Source: FEN-1297 sp963787005
GTDB lineage: Bacteria; Bacteroidota; Ignavibacteria; Ignavibacteriales; Ignavibacteriaceae
Assembly: GCA_963787005.1 (NCBI GenBank)
Contig: CAWBBX010000017.1
Coordinates: 21,398-85,397, forward strand
Direction of reading: 5' to 3'
DNA: 64,000 bases
Numbering within the stretch: the first letter of the stretch is position 1; every line of letters begins with the position of its first letter. Below are positions 1-10,429 of the stretch, one piece after another. The notes under the pieces were generated by a model. The model did not search any database. It was not told the origin of the DNA and worked only from the letters and a program-made list of their open reading frames with translations. The translations under genes were made by a program, and so were the position numbers.

Positions 1-195
1 ATTGATGAAGGTATCTGATCCCACCAAAAGATGTAGTCCCTTTTTCATCCCTTTGGACGATTTAAATATCAAAACAACTTTTATACATTGTTCTTGAGTT
101 TTAATATTAATCTTATGGGCTATGCTATATTAAAATGTAAATTCCATTAAATGCATAATCCATTGTATTTTTCTTTTCCTTTCTATGGAAAAACT
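1..195. other. Non-coding stretch before the first gene
   Basis: No coding region is apparent. It holds one copy of a small palindromic element (24-55, listed separately) and then AT-rich sequence that could contain the promoter of the glucan synthase, but no promoter can be named with confidence. Confidence 0.5.
24..55. repeat. Intergenic palindromic repeat, copy 1
   Basis: An imperfect inverted repeat in which ccaaaagatg pairs with catccctttgg around a loop containing tagtcccttttt. The same element returns almost unchanged at 10347-10378, and a weaker relative lies at 8971-8997. All three copies are in the spaces around the first two genes. It could be a terminator-like hairpin or a dispersed palindromic repeat; no protein is associated with it here. 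Confidence 0.6.
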
Positions 196-3100
196 ATGAA
201 GGTTATCAGTCCTAAAATAAATGAATCGTTGTTCCGTTTAAAAGTACAGTTAAATGAAAATTTTCTCATTAAAAAATTTTCCGGCGGGGAACCGCCGTTA
301 CGTTCTGAGCTGTTCAGTGCCGATCAGATGGAGCAGCACGGTAAGGTACTTGCAAGTTCGCATACCCTCGACGATCAACTTAATTCGGATCTGCATTTGC
401 TTGCACGGTTGACTGAAAATGAAACATTTTTATTTGAAGTGCATAAGTTATTGACAGAAACAGTTAAAGCAAAACATCAGAATACACCGGCAGGTGAATG
501 GCTGCTTGATAATTTTTATCTGGTTGAAGAGCAGATACGCACTGTAAAAAGGCATCTGCCAAAAGGCTACAGCCGTGAATTACCCCGCCTGTTGAATGGA
601 CCTTCGAAAGGTCTTCCGCGTGTTTATGATATAGCGCAGGAAACTATTTCACACGGCGACGGACGTGTTGACCCTGAAAACCTTATCCGTTTCGTAGCCG
701 CTTACCAGACAATCAAGACCTTAAAATTAGGAGAGCTTTGGGCAATACCCACTATGCTAAGGCTCGCGTTGATTGAGAATCTCCGCCGGGTTGCTGCGCG
801 GGTTGCCGCCGGAAGAATAGAGCGGGATTTGGCTGATACATGGGCAGACAAAATGATAGAGACAGCCGAGAAAGATCCGAAGAGCCTGATTCTAATAATC
901 GCAGATATGGCAAGGACTGACCCTCCCATGACGACGCCATTTGTTTCCGAATTTGCACGTCGGCTGCTTGGTTTAAGCCACGCACTTGTATCTCCGTTAA
1001 CATGGATCGAGCAGCGTCTTTCTGAATCGGGTTTATCAATTGATAAAGTAATTCAAATTGGCAACCAGCAGCAGGCAGCCGATCAAATTTCAATCAGCAA
1101 CAGTATTGGAAGCCTCCGATTTCTGGAATCAATGAACTGGCCAAGGTTCGTTGAGACAATGAGCATTGTTGAACAGATCTTGAGTAAAGACCCCTGCGGA
1201 GCCTATAGCAAAATGGATTTTTCTACCCGTGACCGTTACCGTCATGTAATTGAGAAAGCCACAAAGAATAGTGATCTGCCTGAAGAAGAAGTAGCGCAAA
1301 AAGCAATCAACCTGGCGCAGAAAGGCGCAGAATTGAAAGGCGATAACGACAGAACCGCACATGTTGGGTTCTACCTTATTGATAAAGGTATTAAACAGCT
1401 TGAAGATCTAGTAAAGATAAAATTTTCTGTTTTCACGGTTTTCAGAAAAATTGGCCGTAAGGTTCCTTTGTTGATTTACATTGGTTCCATTATATTGATG
1501 ACGCTTATCTTCACAGCCGGATTGTTGTCGGAAACCTATATTGAAGAACTGCATAGTTGGTCGCTTGCAATTACCGGTATCATCTTCTTTTTATGCACAA
1601 GCCAATTAGCAGTTTCGTTAGTAAACTGGGTATCAACTTTATTGGCAATCCCCCAGGGATTACCGAAAATGGATTTCTCCGACGGTATACCGCCGGAATT
1701 TCGTACGCTTGTGGTAGTGCCGACTATGTTATTGAATGTTCAAAACATCAAAGAACTGGTCGAATCCCTTGAAGTGAGATTCCTTGCAAACCGGGATAAG
1801 AATCTGTACTTCGGGCTTTTGACCGATTTTAAAGACTCGGATAAAGAAACGATGCCGGATGATGAACCGCTTTTACTGCAGGTGCGTAAGCAAATCGAAA
1901 ACCTAAACAACAAATACAAAGATTTGAATAATGATACTTTTTTCCTTTTTCATCGCCCTCGGCAATGGAACCCTAAAGAGAGAATGTGGATGGGTTACGA
2001 ACGAAAAAGGGGTAAACTTGAGGAATTGAATTCTTTTCTGCGAGACGGATCGAAAAATCGCTTCTCTCTTATTATAGGTAAGACAGATGTTTTACCTTCT
2101 GTAAAATATATAATTACTCTTGACACAGATACACAACTTCCCCGCGATTCAGCGCGACAGCTGGTTGGAGCTATTGTTCATCCTTTGAACCGCGCATGTT
2201 ATGACGAGCGTAAACACCGTGTATGCGGAGGATATGCTATTCTGCAGCCGCGTGTTGCAGTTAGCCTTCCCGGAACAAACCGTTCCCGTTATGCGCGGCT
2301 TTACGGAAGTCAGCCTGGTATTGATCCATATACACGCACAGTATCTGATGTATATCAGGATGTTTTCGGAGAAGGGTCATTCATCGGTAAAGGTATCTAC
2401 GATGTTGATGTATTCGAGCATGCACTTAATGGTCGCTTTCCCGAAAATCAAATTTTAAGTCATGATCTTATAGAGGGATGCCATGCAAGGTCAGGCCTTC
2501 TGAGTGATGTTCAATTATACGAGGAATATCCACCTAGCTATAAGGTAGACGTAAGCCGCCGTCATCGCTGGATTCGGGGAGACTGGCAATTGGTTCGATG
2601 GTTGCTTCCGGTAGTTCCCGGTCTTAACGGCAGATTGCAAAAGAACCCGTTATCCGGACTTTCCGTATGGAAAATATTTGATAATCTTCGACGCAGTTTA
2701 ATACCTTTTTCATTAATACTTTTATTTTTTTTAAGCTGTATATTCCCATCACAAGCCTGGTTTTGGACATTATCGGTAATTGGAATAATTTTAATTCCTT
2801 CGTTGTTTATATCCATACTGGATCTGTTCCGGAAACCTGTGGAGATGCTTTTGCGTCAGCATCTGGCTGATACCGTACGCACCGCCGGCTTGAACTTAGC
2901 CCAGGCGACTTTTACATTAATAACTCTCCCTTATGAGGCGTTTTTCAGTCTGGATGCTATTATTAGAACTATCTGGCGAATGCTGATTTCCCACAAAAGA
3001 CTCCTTGAATGGAATCCGCCTTATGTTAAAGGTGTCAAGGGAAAAGATAGTCTTCCCCGTTCCTATAAAACAATGTGGATATCGCCAGCCATTGTTATTT

Positions 3101-6100
3101 TAACAATCGCTTATTTTGTGCTTACAAATCAGGCTGTGCCCGATATAGTTTTTCCAATACTTTTTCTCTGGGCCATATCACCGGCTGTAACATGGTGGAT
3201 AAGTCTGCCGCTCGAACGCCGTCAAGCTAGATTAACTATAAAACAGAAATTATTTTTGCGTGATCTTTCCCGAAAAACCTGGTCTTTTTTTGAAACTTTT
3301 GTCGGTCCGGAAGACAATTGGCTGCCCCCGGATAATTATCAAGAAGAACCTGCCGCTGTGGTAGCACATCGCACTTCACCTACTAACATGGGACTGGCAC
3401 TCCTGGCAAATTTATCTGCTTATGACTTTGGCTACATTACCGCCGGAGAATTAATTGATCGTACTTCGAACGCATTCCGAACAATGGAAACTTTGGAACG
3501 ATACAAAGGACATTTCTTAAACTGGTATGACACACTGTCTTTACTGCCGCTACGGCCATTTTATATCTCAACTGTTGACAGCGGTAATCTTGCCGCTCAC
3601 CTACTTACGCTGCGCCAGGGAATTCTCTCTCTTCCCGATCATAAAATAATAGAACCGCAATTGTTCGAAGGAATGGTGGATACTCTGAGAATCCTGACAG
3701 ATACCGTAGGCAAAAAAGATCAAGAAGAGCTAATTCAGCTTCAAAAAGATTTAGAGCTAACCGTTAACTCCCCTCCCATAACACTTACAGCTGCATGGCA
3801 AATCCTTAACCAATTTGCAGCATCCGCCTCAAAAGTAGAAAAAAAATTTACTACACATGAAAAAGAGACTGCATGGTGGGCACGTTCCTTAGCAAAGCAA
3901 TGCAGGAGTGCCCTCGATGAGTTGTCATTTCTAGTCCCATGGATTATCCCCCAAGTTTCCTCCTCCGGGAAGAATAATTTTCCTGACAACGATGAGATAC
4001 CAACACTTCGCGGACTTGTAAAACTATGCACAGAATTTATATCCGTAATTGGAGAAGAATTTTCTACTGATGTAGCGATAAAGAGAAATGAACAGGTCGA
4101 TGAGATTCAGCACCTGATGATAGAATCCGGTAAACATGCCAAGCAAAGAATTGCCTCGATCGGGTTTATTGCAGAGCAATCAAGCGAATTTGCTGATATG
4201 GAGTATGATTTTTTATATGACAAAACACGCCGTCTTTTATCAATAGGATACAATGTTGAAGAGAAACGGCAGGATCCAAGTTATTATGATTTGCTGGCCT
4301 CGGAAGCAAGATTAAGCAGCTTCGTAGCCATTGCACAGGGACAATTGCCGCAGGAGAGCTGGTTTGCATTAGGACGATTGTTGACAAGCGTCGGCGGTGA
4401 TCCGATTTTACTTTCATGGAGCGGCTCAATGTTCGAGTACCTGATGCCGCTGCTGGTAATGCCTACATATGAAAACACACTTCTTGACCGGACTTATAAG
4501 GCAGCTGTGAAAAGACAAATTGAATACGGAAAACAACGCGGGGTTCCGTGGGGTATTTCCGAATCGTGTTATAATTCTTTTGATGTTAGTCTCAATTACC
4601 AGTACAGAGCATTTGGTGTGCCCGGTTTAGGACTCAAACGAGGACTGGCGGAAGATCTTGTTATTGCACCCTACGCTTCGGCGCTTGCACTAATGGTTGA
4701 ACCCGAGGAATCGTGCGCCAATCTTCAGCAGCTTGACTCCGAAGGATTAATTGGAAAATATGGTTTCTATGAGGCACTAGACTACACAACAGTACGCCTT
4801 CCGCGCGGGAAACTGCATGTGGTAGTTAAATCTTTCATGGCGCACCATGAAGGTATGAGCCTCCTTGCTCTAGCTTATCTGATACTAGATAGACCGATGC
4901 AAAAGAGGTTTGGATCAGATCCGTTATTCGAAGCAACCATACTGCTGCTTCAGGAAAGAGTTCCAAGGTCTACTTTATTCCATTTACGAAGCGCCGGCCT
5001 CTCCGACTCTCAGACAAATTCAGGCATCACTGAGATGCCGGTACGTATATTCAGCAGTCCGGATACAGCGGTTCCGGAAGTACAGTTATTGTCGAACGGA
5101 AGGTATAACGTAATGATTACAAACGCAGGGGGCGGCTACAGTAGATGGCATGACATTGCTGTTACGCGATGGCATGAAGACAGCACAAGTGACAACCGGG
5201 GCAGCTTCTGCTATATCCGCGATACAGCCAGCGGAAAATTTTGGTCATCGGCATATCAGCCGACATTGAAACAATCAAAGAATTATGAAGCTATTTTCTC
5301 CGAAGGGCATGCCGAATTTCGACGGCGTGATCAGAATATTGATTTGCATACAGAGATTGTTATATCACCGGAAGATGATATTGAACTGCGACGTGTTCAT
5401 CTTACTAACCGCTCCAGGACATCAAGGGAGATTGATGTTACGAGCTATGCAGAAGTAGTGCTTGCTTCGTCTGCATCAGATGCGCTGCACCCTGCATTCA
5501 GTAATTTGTTTGTTCAGACCGAAATAATCCGCGAACATCGTGCAATTCTATGTACCCGCCGACCCCGCTCCCCCGAAGATAAAACTCTATGGATGTTTCA
5601 CATGATGATAGTGCGCGGGAAGAGTGTAGGAAAAATATCTTTCGAGACCGACAGAATGCAATTCATCGGACGGGGAAATACAACCGCTTCACCTCAAGCA
5701 ATGAAAAACTCCGGGGCACTCTCTGATAGTCAAGGTTCGGTTCTGGACCCGATTGTTTCGATTCAATATCATATAATCCTCGAGCCGGATGAAAAGGTTA
5801 CGATAGATATGATTTATGGAATAGGTGAAACCCGTGACAAAGCCGTAATTCTTATTGATAAATACCAGGATCGACGTTTAACGAATCGAGTATTCGAGCT
5901 TGCTTACACATATAGCCAGGTCGTTCTGCGGCAAATAAATGCCGCGGAAGCCGATGCGCAATTATACGCGCGCCTGGCAAATTCAATTATCTATGCTAAT
6001 TCATTCTTGCGTGCGGACCCGTCTATAATCATCAAAAACCGAAGAGGACAATCAGGTTTATGGAGCTATTCAATTTCGGGTGATCTACCTATTGTGCTGC

Positions 6101-8928
6101 TACAAATTGAAAACCCGGATAATGTAAATCTTGTACACCAGATAGTGCAGGCTCACGCATATTGGCGTTTAAAAGGACTTACTGTTGATCTTGTAATTTG
6201 GAACGAAGACCACGCCGGTTACCGGCAGCAGCTACAGGAACAAATAATGAGATTGATTGCCGCAGGCGTTGAGGCGAACTATGTTGACAAACCTGGCGGA
6301 ATATTCGTAAGACAAGCAGACCAGATTTCAAATGAGGATCGCATTCTTATCCAAACAGTGTCACGCGTTATCATATCAGATAGGCGGGGCACTCTTGAGG
6401 CACAGGTAAATCGCATCGGTACGGCAGAAGCACCTATTCCTCCTTTCAAGCCGTTTAATACATATCATGCAAAGAGCCGGAATAATTCTGAACTGCCCCG
6501 CACCGATTTGATTTTCTTCAACGGATACGGTGGTTTTACTAATGACGGACGTGAATACATAATCACTTCCTCAGGCAAGCAGCTAACTCCGGCGCCATGG
6601 ATAAACGTAATCGCAAACCCGGAATTTGGAACCGTGGTTTCGGAAAGCTGTCCGAATTATACCTGGAGCGAAAACGCACATGAGTTTCGTCTTACTCCAT
6701 GGAACAATGACCCGGTAACTGATTCGAGCGGAGAAGCTTTTTATATTCGTGATGAAGAGACAGGGCACTTCTGGTCGCCAACTCCCCTGCCCTGCCGCGG
6801 AGCCGGCGTATATACAACACGACACGGTTTCGGTTACAGTGTTTTTGAACATACTGAAGAGGACATTTGCTCGGAACTATGGGTTTATGTTGCAATAGAT
6901 TCTGCGATCAAGTTTTCTGTATTAAAAGTGCGGAATGAATCGGGCAAGACACGAAGGCTTTCCGCTACCGGTTATGTGGAGTTAGTGCTTGGCGATCTTC
7001 GTCCCAAAACGGGAATGCATGTAATTACTGAAATTGATTCGGAAAGCGGGGCAATCTATGCGCGAAATTCATATAACTCAGAGTTTGCCGATCGGGTTGT
7101 ATTCTTTTATACCGACGATGAGATTAATACATTAAGCGGCGACCGTAAAGTATTTATAGGACGAAACGGCACTCTTCAAAATCCGGCTGCGATGAACCGC
7201 GCACATCTTTCCGGCAGAATTGGAGCCTCTTTGGATTCTTGCGCTGCTATACAGGTTCCGTTTGAACTTGCCGACGGGCAGGAGCGAGAAATCATATTTA
7301 GATTGGGCGTAGGAAAGAATAATGATGAAGCAAGAAAGCTTGTGCAGCAATTCCGCGGATCAAACGCTGCCAGGAGCGCTTTAGAATCTGTATGGCAATA
7401 TTGGAACCACACGCTTGGCGCTGTTCAGGTTGAAACGCCTGATGCTTCATTAAATGTGCTTACAAACGGTTGGCTGATGTATCAAACTTTAGCGTGCCGT
7501 ATTTGGGCACGGAGCGGATACTATCAATCCGGCGGAGCTTTTGGTTTCCGCGATCAGCTGCAGGACGTTATGTCGCTAATTCATACTGAGCCGGGCCTTG
7601 TACGAAAACATCTGCTGCTAAGTGCTAGCCGCCAATTTAATGAAGGCGATGTTCAGCATTGGTGGCATCCGCCTTCCGGCAGGGGTGTGCGGACTCATTG
7701 TTCGGATGATTACCTATGGCTGCCGTTAGCAACCTGCCGCTATGTACTGACAACCGGTGATACCGGGGTGCTGGATGAACCGGTTCATTTTTTGGAAGGG
7801 CGTAAAGTAAATGCAGAGGATGACTCGTATTATGATCTTCCAAATAGATCGGAAGAAATCGACAGCCTTTATGAGCATTGTGTAAGAGCAATAGTTAGAG
7901 GACTAACTTATGGTGAGCGCGGCTTGCCGCTAATCGGCTCCGGTGATTGGAACGACGGAATGAATATGGTCGGAAATGAAGGTAAAGGTGAAAGTGTATG
8001 GCTGGGATTTTTCTTGTATGAAGTGATTATGCAGTTTATAAAAATTGCCGACATGAGGGGCGATATTAAATTAGTTAAACAATTCAAAAATGAAGCTTCA
8101 GTTTTACAACGGAACATAGAAAAGAACGGCTGGGACGGTGAATGGTACCGACGTGCTTACTTCGACAACGGTTCACCTCTCGGATCGGCAAGTAACCCAG
8201 AATGTAAAATCGATTCGATTGCACAAAGCTGGTCAGTACTTTCCGGCGCAGTAGATGCAAAACGTTCACAAATGGCGATGAGTTCATTGAATCAATATCT
8301 AGTTCGAAATGATCATGCATTGATACAACTATTAGATCCGCCTTTCGATAAATCGGATTTGAACCCAGGCTATATAAAGGGTTACGTACCGGGTGTAAGA
8401 GAAAACGGCGGACAGTATACGCATGCTGCTATATGGGCCGCGATGGCATTTGCAGCATTAGGCGAAAGTAAACGCGCTTGGGAACTGTTTGAAATAATTA
8501 ACCCGGTAAACCACACTAAAACTAGGAAAGGAATTGCCGTGTATAAAGTGGAGCCTTACGTAGTTGCTGCCGATGTTTACGCACTTGCTCCACATACTGG
8601 TCAAGGCGGATGGACCTGGTACACGGGCTCTGCCGGCTGGATTTACAGACTTATAACCGAATCACTGCTTGGGATTAAACTTGAAGTTGATAAATTGTTT
8701 ATTAAGCCTTGCCTACCTGCTGGTTGGGAAAGATATAATGTGCATTACAGGTACAGGGAAACTTTTTACCATATTACTATACTTCATACACATGATGGTA
8801 ATGCTGATTTGGGCGTAATTGTTGACGGCGCTAAGAACGAAGATAATTCTATTTCTCTTGTTGACGACAGGCGTGAACATTTAATAGAGGTAAGGATTGC
8901 AAAGGAAAGTATACCCAGTTACTCTTAA
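196..8928 (+). CDS. ndvB: Cyclic beta-1,2-glucan synthase (NdvB/Cgs family)
   Basis: Giant inner-membrane enzyme of 2910 residues, the usual size for NdvB/Cgs. The family makes cyclic beta-1,2-glucan from UDP-glucose: a GT84 domain elongates the chain, and a GH94-like phosphorylase domain sets its length. Seen here: membrane segments near residues 424-480, 829-880 and 959-1004; a GT core with the DTD motif at 643-645 and a QxxRW-like RHRWIRGDW near 787; a glycoamylase-like region (about 1190-1600, with WGISESCYNSFD); two beta-sandwich repeats; and the GH94 catalytic GDWNDGMN with Asp2584 and Asp2587. The start at 196 is preferred over an upstream ATG at 151 because a GGA-type ribosome site precedes it in the same context as the gene at 10671. 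It stands alone with no obvious export gene beside it. The product would be a periplasmic or surface glucan involved in osmotic or host/surface adaptation (inferred from the family). Confidence 0.93.
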   Translation: MKVISPKINESLFRLKVQLNENFLIKKFSGGEPPLRSELFSADQMEQHGKVLASSHTLDDQLNSDLHLLARLTENETFLFEVHKLLTETVKAKHQNTPAGEWLLDNFYLVEEQIRTVKRHLPKGYSRELPRLLNGPSKGLPRVYDIAQETISHGDGRVDPENLIRFVAAYQTIKTLKLGELWAIPTMLRLALIENLRRVAARVAAGRIERDLADTWADKMIETAEKDPKSLILIIADMARTDPPMTTPFVSEFARRLLGLSHALVSPLTWIEQRLSESGLSIDKVIQIGNQQQAADQISISNSIGSLRFLESMNWPRFVETMSIVEQILSKDPCGAYSKMDFSTRDRYRHVIEKATKNSDLPEEEVAQKAINLAQKGAELKGDNDRTAHVGFYLIDKGIKQLEDLVKIKFSVFTVFRKIGRKVPLLIYIGSIILMTLIFTAGLLSETYIEELHSWSLAITGIIFFLCTSQLAVSLVNWVSTLLAIPQGLPKMDFSDGIPPEFRTLVVVPTMLLNVQNIKELVESLEVRFLANRDKNLYFGLLTDFKDSDKETMPDDEPLLLQVRKQIENLNNKYKDLNNDTFFLFHRPRQWNPKERMWMGYERKRGKLEELNSFLRDGSKNRFSLIIGKTDVLPSVKYIITLDTDTQLPRDSARQLVGAIVHPLNRACYDERKHRVCGGYAILQPRVAVSLPGTNRSRYARLYGSQPGIDPYTRTVSDVYQDVFGEGSFIGKGIYDVDVFEHALNGRFPENQILSHDLIEGCHARSGLLSDVQLYEEYPPSYKVDVSRRHRWIRGDWQLVRWLLPVVPGLNGRLQKNPLSGLSVWKIFDNLRRSLIPFSLILLFFLSCIFPSQAWFWTLSVIGIILIPSLFISILDLFRKPVEMLLRQHLADTVRTAGLNLAQATFTLITLPYEAFFSLDAIIRTIWRMLISHKRLLEWNPPYVKGVKGKDSLPRSYKTMWISPAIVILTIAYFVLTNQAVPDIVFPILFLWAISPAVTWWISLPLERRQARLTIKQKLFLRDLSRKTWSFFETFVGPEDNWLPPDNYQEEPAAVVAHRTSPTNMGLALLANLSAYDFGYITAGELIDRTSNAFRTMETLERYKGHFLNWYDTLSLLPLRPFYISTVDSGNLAAHLLTLRQGILSLPDHKIIEPQLFEGMVDTLRILTDTVGKKDQEELIQLQKDLELTVNSPPITLTAAWQILNQFAASASKVEKKFTTHEKETAWWARSLAKQCRSALDELSFLVPWIIPQVSSSGKNNFPDNDEIPTLRGLVKLCTEFISVIGEEFSTDVAIKRNEQVDEIQHLMIESGKHAKQRIASIGFIAEQSSEFADMEYDFLYDKTRRLLSIGYNVEEKRQDPSYYDLLASEARLSSFVAIAQGQLPQESWFALGRLLTSVGGDPILLSWSGSMFEYLMPLLVMPTYENTLLDRTYKAAVKRQIEYGKQRGVPWGISESCYNSFDVSLNYQYRAFGVPGLGLKRGLAEDLVIAPYASALALMVEPEESCANLQQLDSEGLIGKYGFYEALDYTTVRLPRGKLHVVVKSFMAHHEGMSLLALAYLILDRPMQKRFGSDPLFEATILLLQERVPRSTLFHLRSAGLSDSQTNSGITEMPVRIFSSPDTAVPEVQLLSNGRYNVMITNAGGGYSRWHDIAVTRWHEDSTSDNRGSFCYIRDTASGKFWSSAYQPTLKQSKNYEAIFSEGHAEFRRRDQNIDLHTEIVISPEDDIELRRVHLTNRSRTSREIDVTSYAEVVLASSASDALHPAFSNLFVQTEIIREHRAILCTRRPRSPEDKTLWMFHMMIVRGKSVGKISFETDRMQFIGRGNTTASPQAMKNSGALSDSQGSVLDPIVSIQYHIILEPDEKVTIDMIYGIGETRDKAVILIDKYQDRRLTNRVFELAYTYSQVVLRQINAAEADAQLYARLANSIIYANSFLRADPSIIIKNRRGQSGLWSYSISGDLPIVLLQIENPDNVNLVHQIVQAHAYWRLKGLTVDLVIWNEDHAGYRQQLQEQIMRLIAAGVEANYVDKPGGIFVRQADQISNEDRILIQTVSRVIISDRRGTLEAQVNRIGTAEAPIPPFKPFNTYHAKSRNNSELPRTDLIFFNGYGGFTNDGREYIITSSGKQLTPAPWINVIANPEFGTVVSESCPNYTWSENAHEFRLTPWNNDPVTDSSGEAFYIRDEETGHFWSPTPLPCRGAGVYTTRHGFGYSVFEHTEEDICSELWVYVAIDSAIKFSVLKVRNESGKTRRLSATGYVELVLGDLRPKTGMHVITEIDSESGAIYARNSYNSEFADRVVFFYTDDEINTLSGDRKVFIGRNGTLQNPAAMNRAHLSGRIGASLDSCAAIQVPFELADGQEREIIFRLGVGKNNDEARKLVQQFRGSNAARSALESVWQYWNHTLGAVQVETPDASLNVLTNGWLMYQTLACRIWARSGYYQSGGAFGFRDQLQDVMSLIHTEPGLVRKHLLLSASRQFNEGDVQHWWHPPSGRGVRTHCSDDYLWLPLATCRYVLTTGDTGVLDEPVHFLEGRKVNAEDDSYYDLPNRSEEIDSLYEHCVRAIVRGLTYGERGLPLIGSGDWNDGMNMVGNEGKGESVWLGFFLYEVIMQFIKIADMRGDIKLVKQFKNEASVLQRNIEKNGWDGEWYRRAYFDNGSPLGSASNPECKIDSIAQSWSVLSGAVDAKRSQMAMSSLNQYLVRNDHALIQLLDPPFDKSDLNPGYIKGYVPGVRENGGQYTHAAIWAAMAFAALGESKRAWELFEIINPVNHTKTRKGIAVYKVEPYVVAADVYALAPHTGQGGWTWYTGSAGWIYRLITESLLGIKLEVDKLFIKPCLPAGWERYNVHYRYRETFYHITILHTHDGNADLGVIVDGAKNEDNSISLVDDRREHLIEVRIAKESIPSYS

Positions 8929-9131
8929 ATTTTATGCATTCCTTTTAAGAATCTCATTCCGGAGAGGTAATTCCTTTTTCATCCTTTTGCTCTATTTACA
9001 CAGTTAAAATATATAGATACATTCTATCATTGAGAAAGAGCTAACTAACACAAAGAGAAAATTTTTAATAAACAAAAATTAAGGTGTAATAATTTTATTA
9101 TTTGCATTATACTATTTATGTGGAGATACTC
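8929..9131. other. Intergenic spacer with degenerate palindromic repeat
   Basis: No gene is seen. Positions 8971-8997 (ttcctttttcatccttttg and following bases) resemble the palindromic repeats at 24-55 and 10347-10378. The remainder is AT-rich and probably carries the promoter of the ice-binding gene. Confidence 0.4.
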
Positions 9132-10223
9132 ATGAAAACTTATACAATAGATCTATTGTCCGATTTAAGCAGGAGGATGAACTTCCTAGGGGTAATGGTT
9201 ACTGTAATTTTGATAATGACAGGCGTTGGCTTGCCTCAATCGTTGCCGGCACCGGTGAATCTTGGTACCGCCGGTGATTTCGTAATTTTAGCAAAAACAG
9301 GAATTTCAAATACGGGGACTACCCAAATTAATGGTGATTTAGGCGTTAGTCCTGTGGCCGCAACATACATAACCGGATTTGGATTAATAATGGATGCTTC
9401 AGGTAAATTTTCGACATCATCTATAATCAACGGAAATATTTATGCTTCTGACTATACCTCTCCAACTCCAACTAAGATGACTACTGCAATTAGCGATATG
9501 CAAACCGCATATACCGACGCAGCCGGTAGAACATCCCCGGATTATACCGACCTTTACACAGGAGATATTAGTGGGAAAACACTCACCCATGGCCTTTACA
9601 ATTGGAGTACGGCTGTAACAATATCTAACGCTGGTGTTACTATATCCGGCACTGAAAGTGATGTTTGGATTTTCCAGGTAGCACAAAATCTAACAGTGGC
9701 GAATGGTGCAATAGTAACACTCAGCGGCGGTGCACTGGCTTCAAACGTCTTCTGGCAGATTGCCGGACAAGTTGATCTTGGCACGACTTCTGAAATGAAA
9801 GGAATCATATTGTGTCAAACAGCTATTGCGATGAATACCGGCGCAGCCCTTAATGGTAAGGCTCTGGCACAGACCGCAGTAACATTAGACGCTAACACCG
9901 TTACTAACCCGGCAGCAGTAACCTCAGTAAAGGATGGTTTGGTGCCGCAAAAATTTGCCCTCTTCCAGAACTATCCAAATCCATTCAATCCATCGACGAT
10001 TATTCAATATAAACTTGGGAAAGCTTCTCAGGTTTCGCTCAAAGTTTTTAATGTACTTGGTAATGAAATTGTCACTCTAGTGAACGGCCGTCAGGAAGCC
10101 GGTAGCTATATCGTTAACTTTAATCTTAATAAGGCAATTTATAACCTTTCGAGCGGTGTGTACTTTTATCGTTTAGAAGCCGGCTCATTTACCTCGACGA
10201 AAAAATTGATTTTCCTGAAGTAG
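9132..10223 (+). CDS. Secreted ice-binding-like protein (DUF3494) with type IX secretion tail
   Basis: A 363-residue secreted protein. A long basic N-region and hydrophobic stretch (about residues 16-36) form a signal peptide. Residues about 45-255 match the DUF3494 ice-binding fold: 'NLGTAGDFVILAKTGIS' at its start, a central 'GLYNWSTAVTIS' and 'VFWQIAGQVDLGTTS'. This beta-solenoid family binds ice or acts as an adhesin. Residues about 275-363 are a Por/type IX sorting domain with 'QNYPNPFNPST' and 'GVYFYRLEAG', so the protein should cross the outer membrane by the Por system and end up on the surface or outside. The start at 9132 is chosen because a ggaga ribosome site lies 5-6 bases upstream; an ATG at 9102 lacks one. 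True ice binding is not proven by sequence, since many DUF3494 members come from non-cold habitats. Confidence 0.9.
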   Translation: MKTYTIDLLSDLSRRMNFLGVMVTVILIMTGVGLPQSLPAPVNLGTAGDFVILAKTGISNTGTTQINGDLGVSPVAATYITGFGLIMDASGKFSTSSIINGNIYASDYTSPTPTKMTTAISDMQTAYTDAAGRTSPDYTDLYTGDISGKTLTHGLYNWSTAVTISNAGVTISGTESDVWIFQVAQNLTVANGAIVTLSGGALASNVFWQIAGQVDLGTTSEMKGIILCQTAIAMNTGAALNGKALAQTAVTLDANTVTNPAAVTSVKDGLVPQKFALFQNYPNPFNPSTIIQYKLGKASQVSLKVFNVLGNEIVTLVNGRQEAGSYIVNFNLNKAIYNLSSGVYFYRLEAGSFTSTKKLIFLK

Positions 10224-10346
10224 TTATTTTTAAGAATGGATGCGTTCTTTTCGATAAACCTTTAAAGAATATGGGTGGTATTTGGTGTTATTAATTTACA
10301 ATTAATTTTTCGCTTGTATCAAATCATCATTGGAAGCCGTCTTAGT

Positions 10347-10378
10347 CCAAAGGATGTAGTCCCTTTTTCATCCCTTTG
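10347..10378. repeat. Intergenic palindromic repeat, copy 2
   Basis: Near-identical to the element at 24-55: ccaaaggatg pairs with catccctttg around a loop with tagtcccttttt. The shared stretch gatgtagtccctttttcatc is unchanged between copies about 10.3 kb apart. Confidence 0.65.
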
Positions 10379-10429
10379 CCCTATTGTATGGCACCTCATT
10401 CCTTAATAATATATTGCGTAGGATTCTTT

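Noticed and set aside
9177..10223. Start of the ice-binding protein at the ATG after AGGAGG
   Set aside because: The AGGAGG abuts the ATG with no spacing, which is too close for normal initiation; the ggaga-ATG at 9132 is better placed.
24..10378. CRISPR repeats
   Set aside because: Only two or three copies, kilobases apart, without regular spacers or cas genes.
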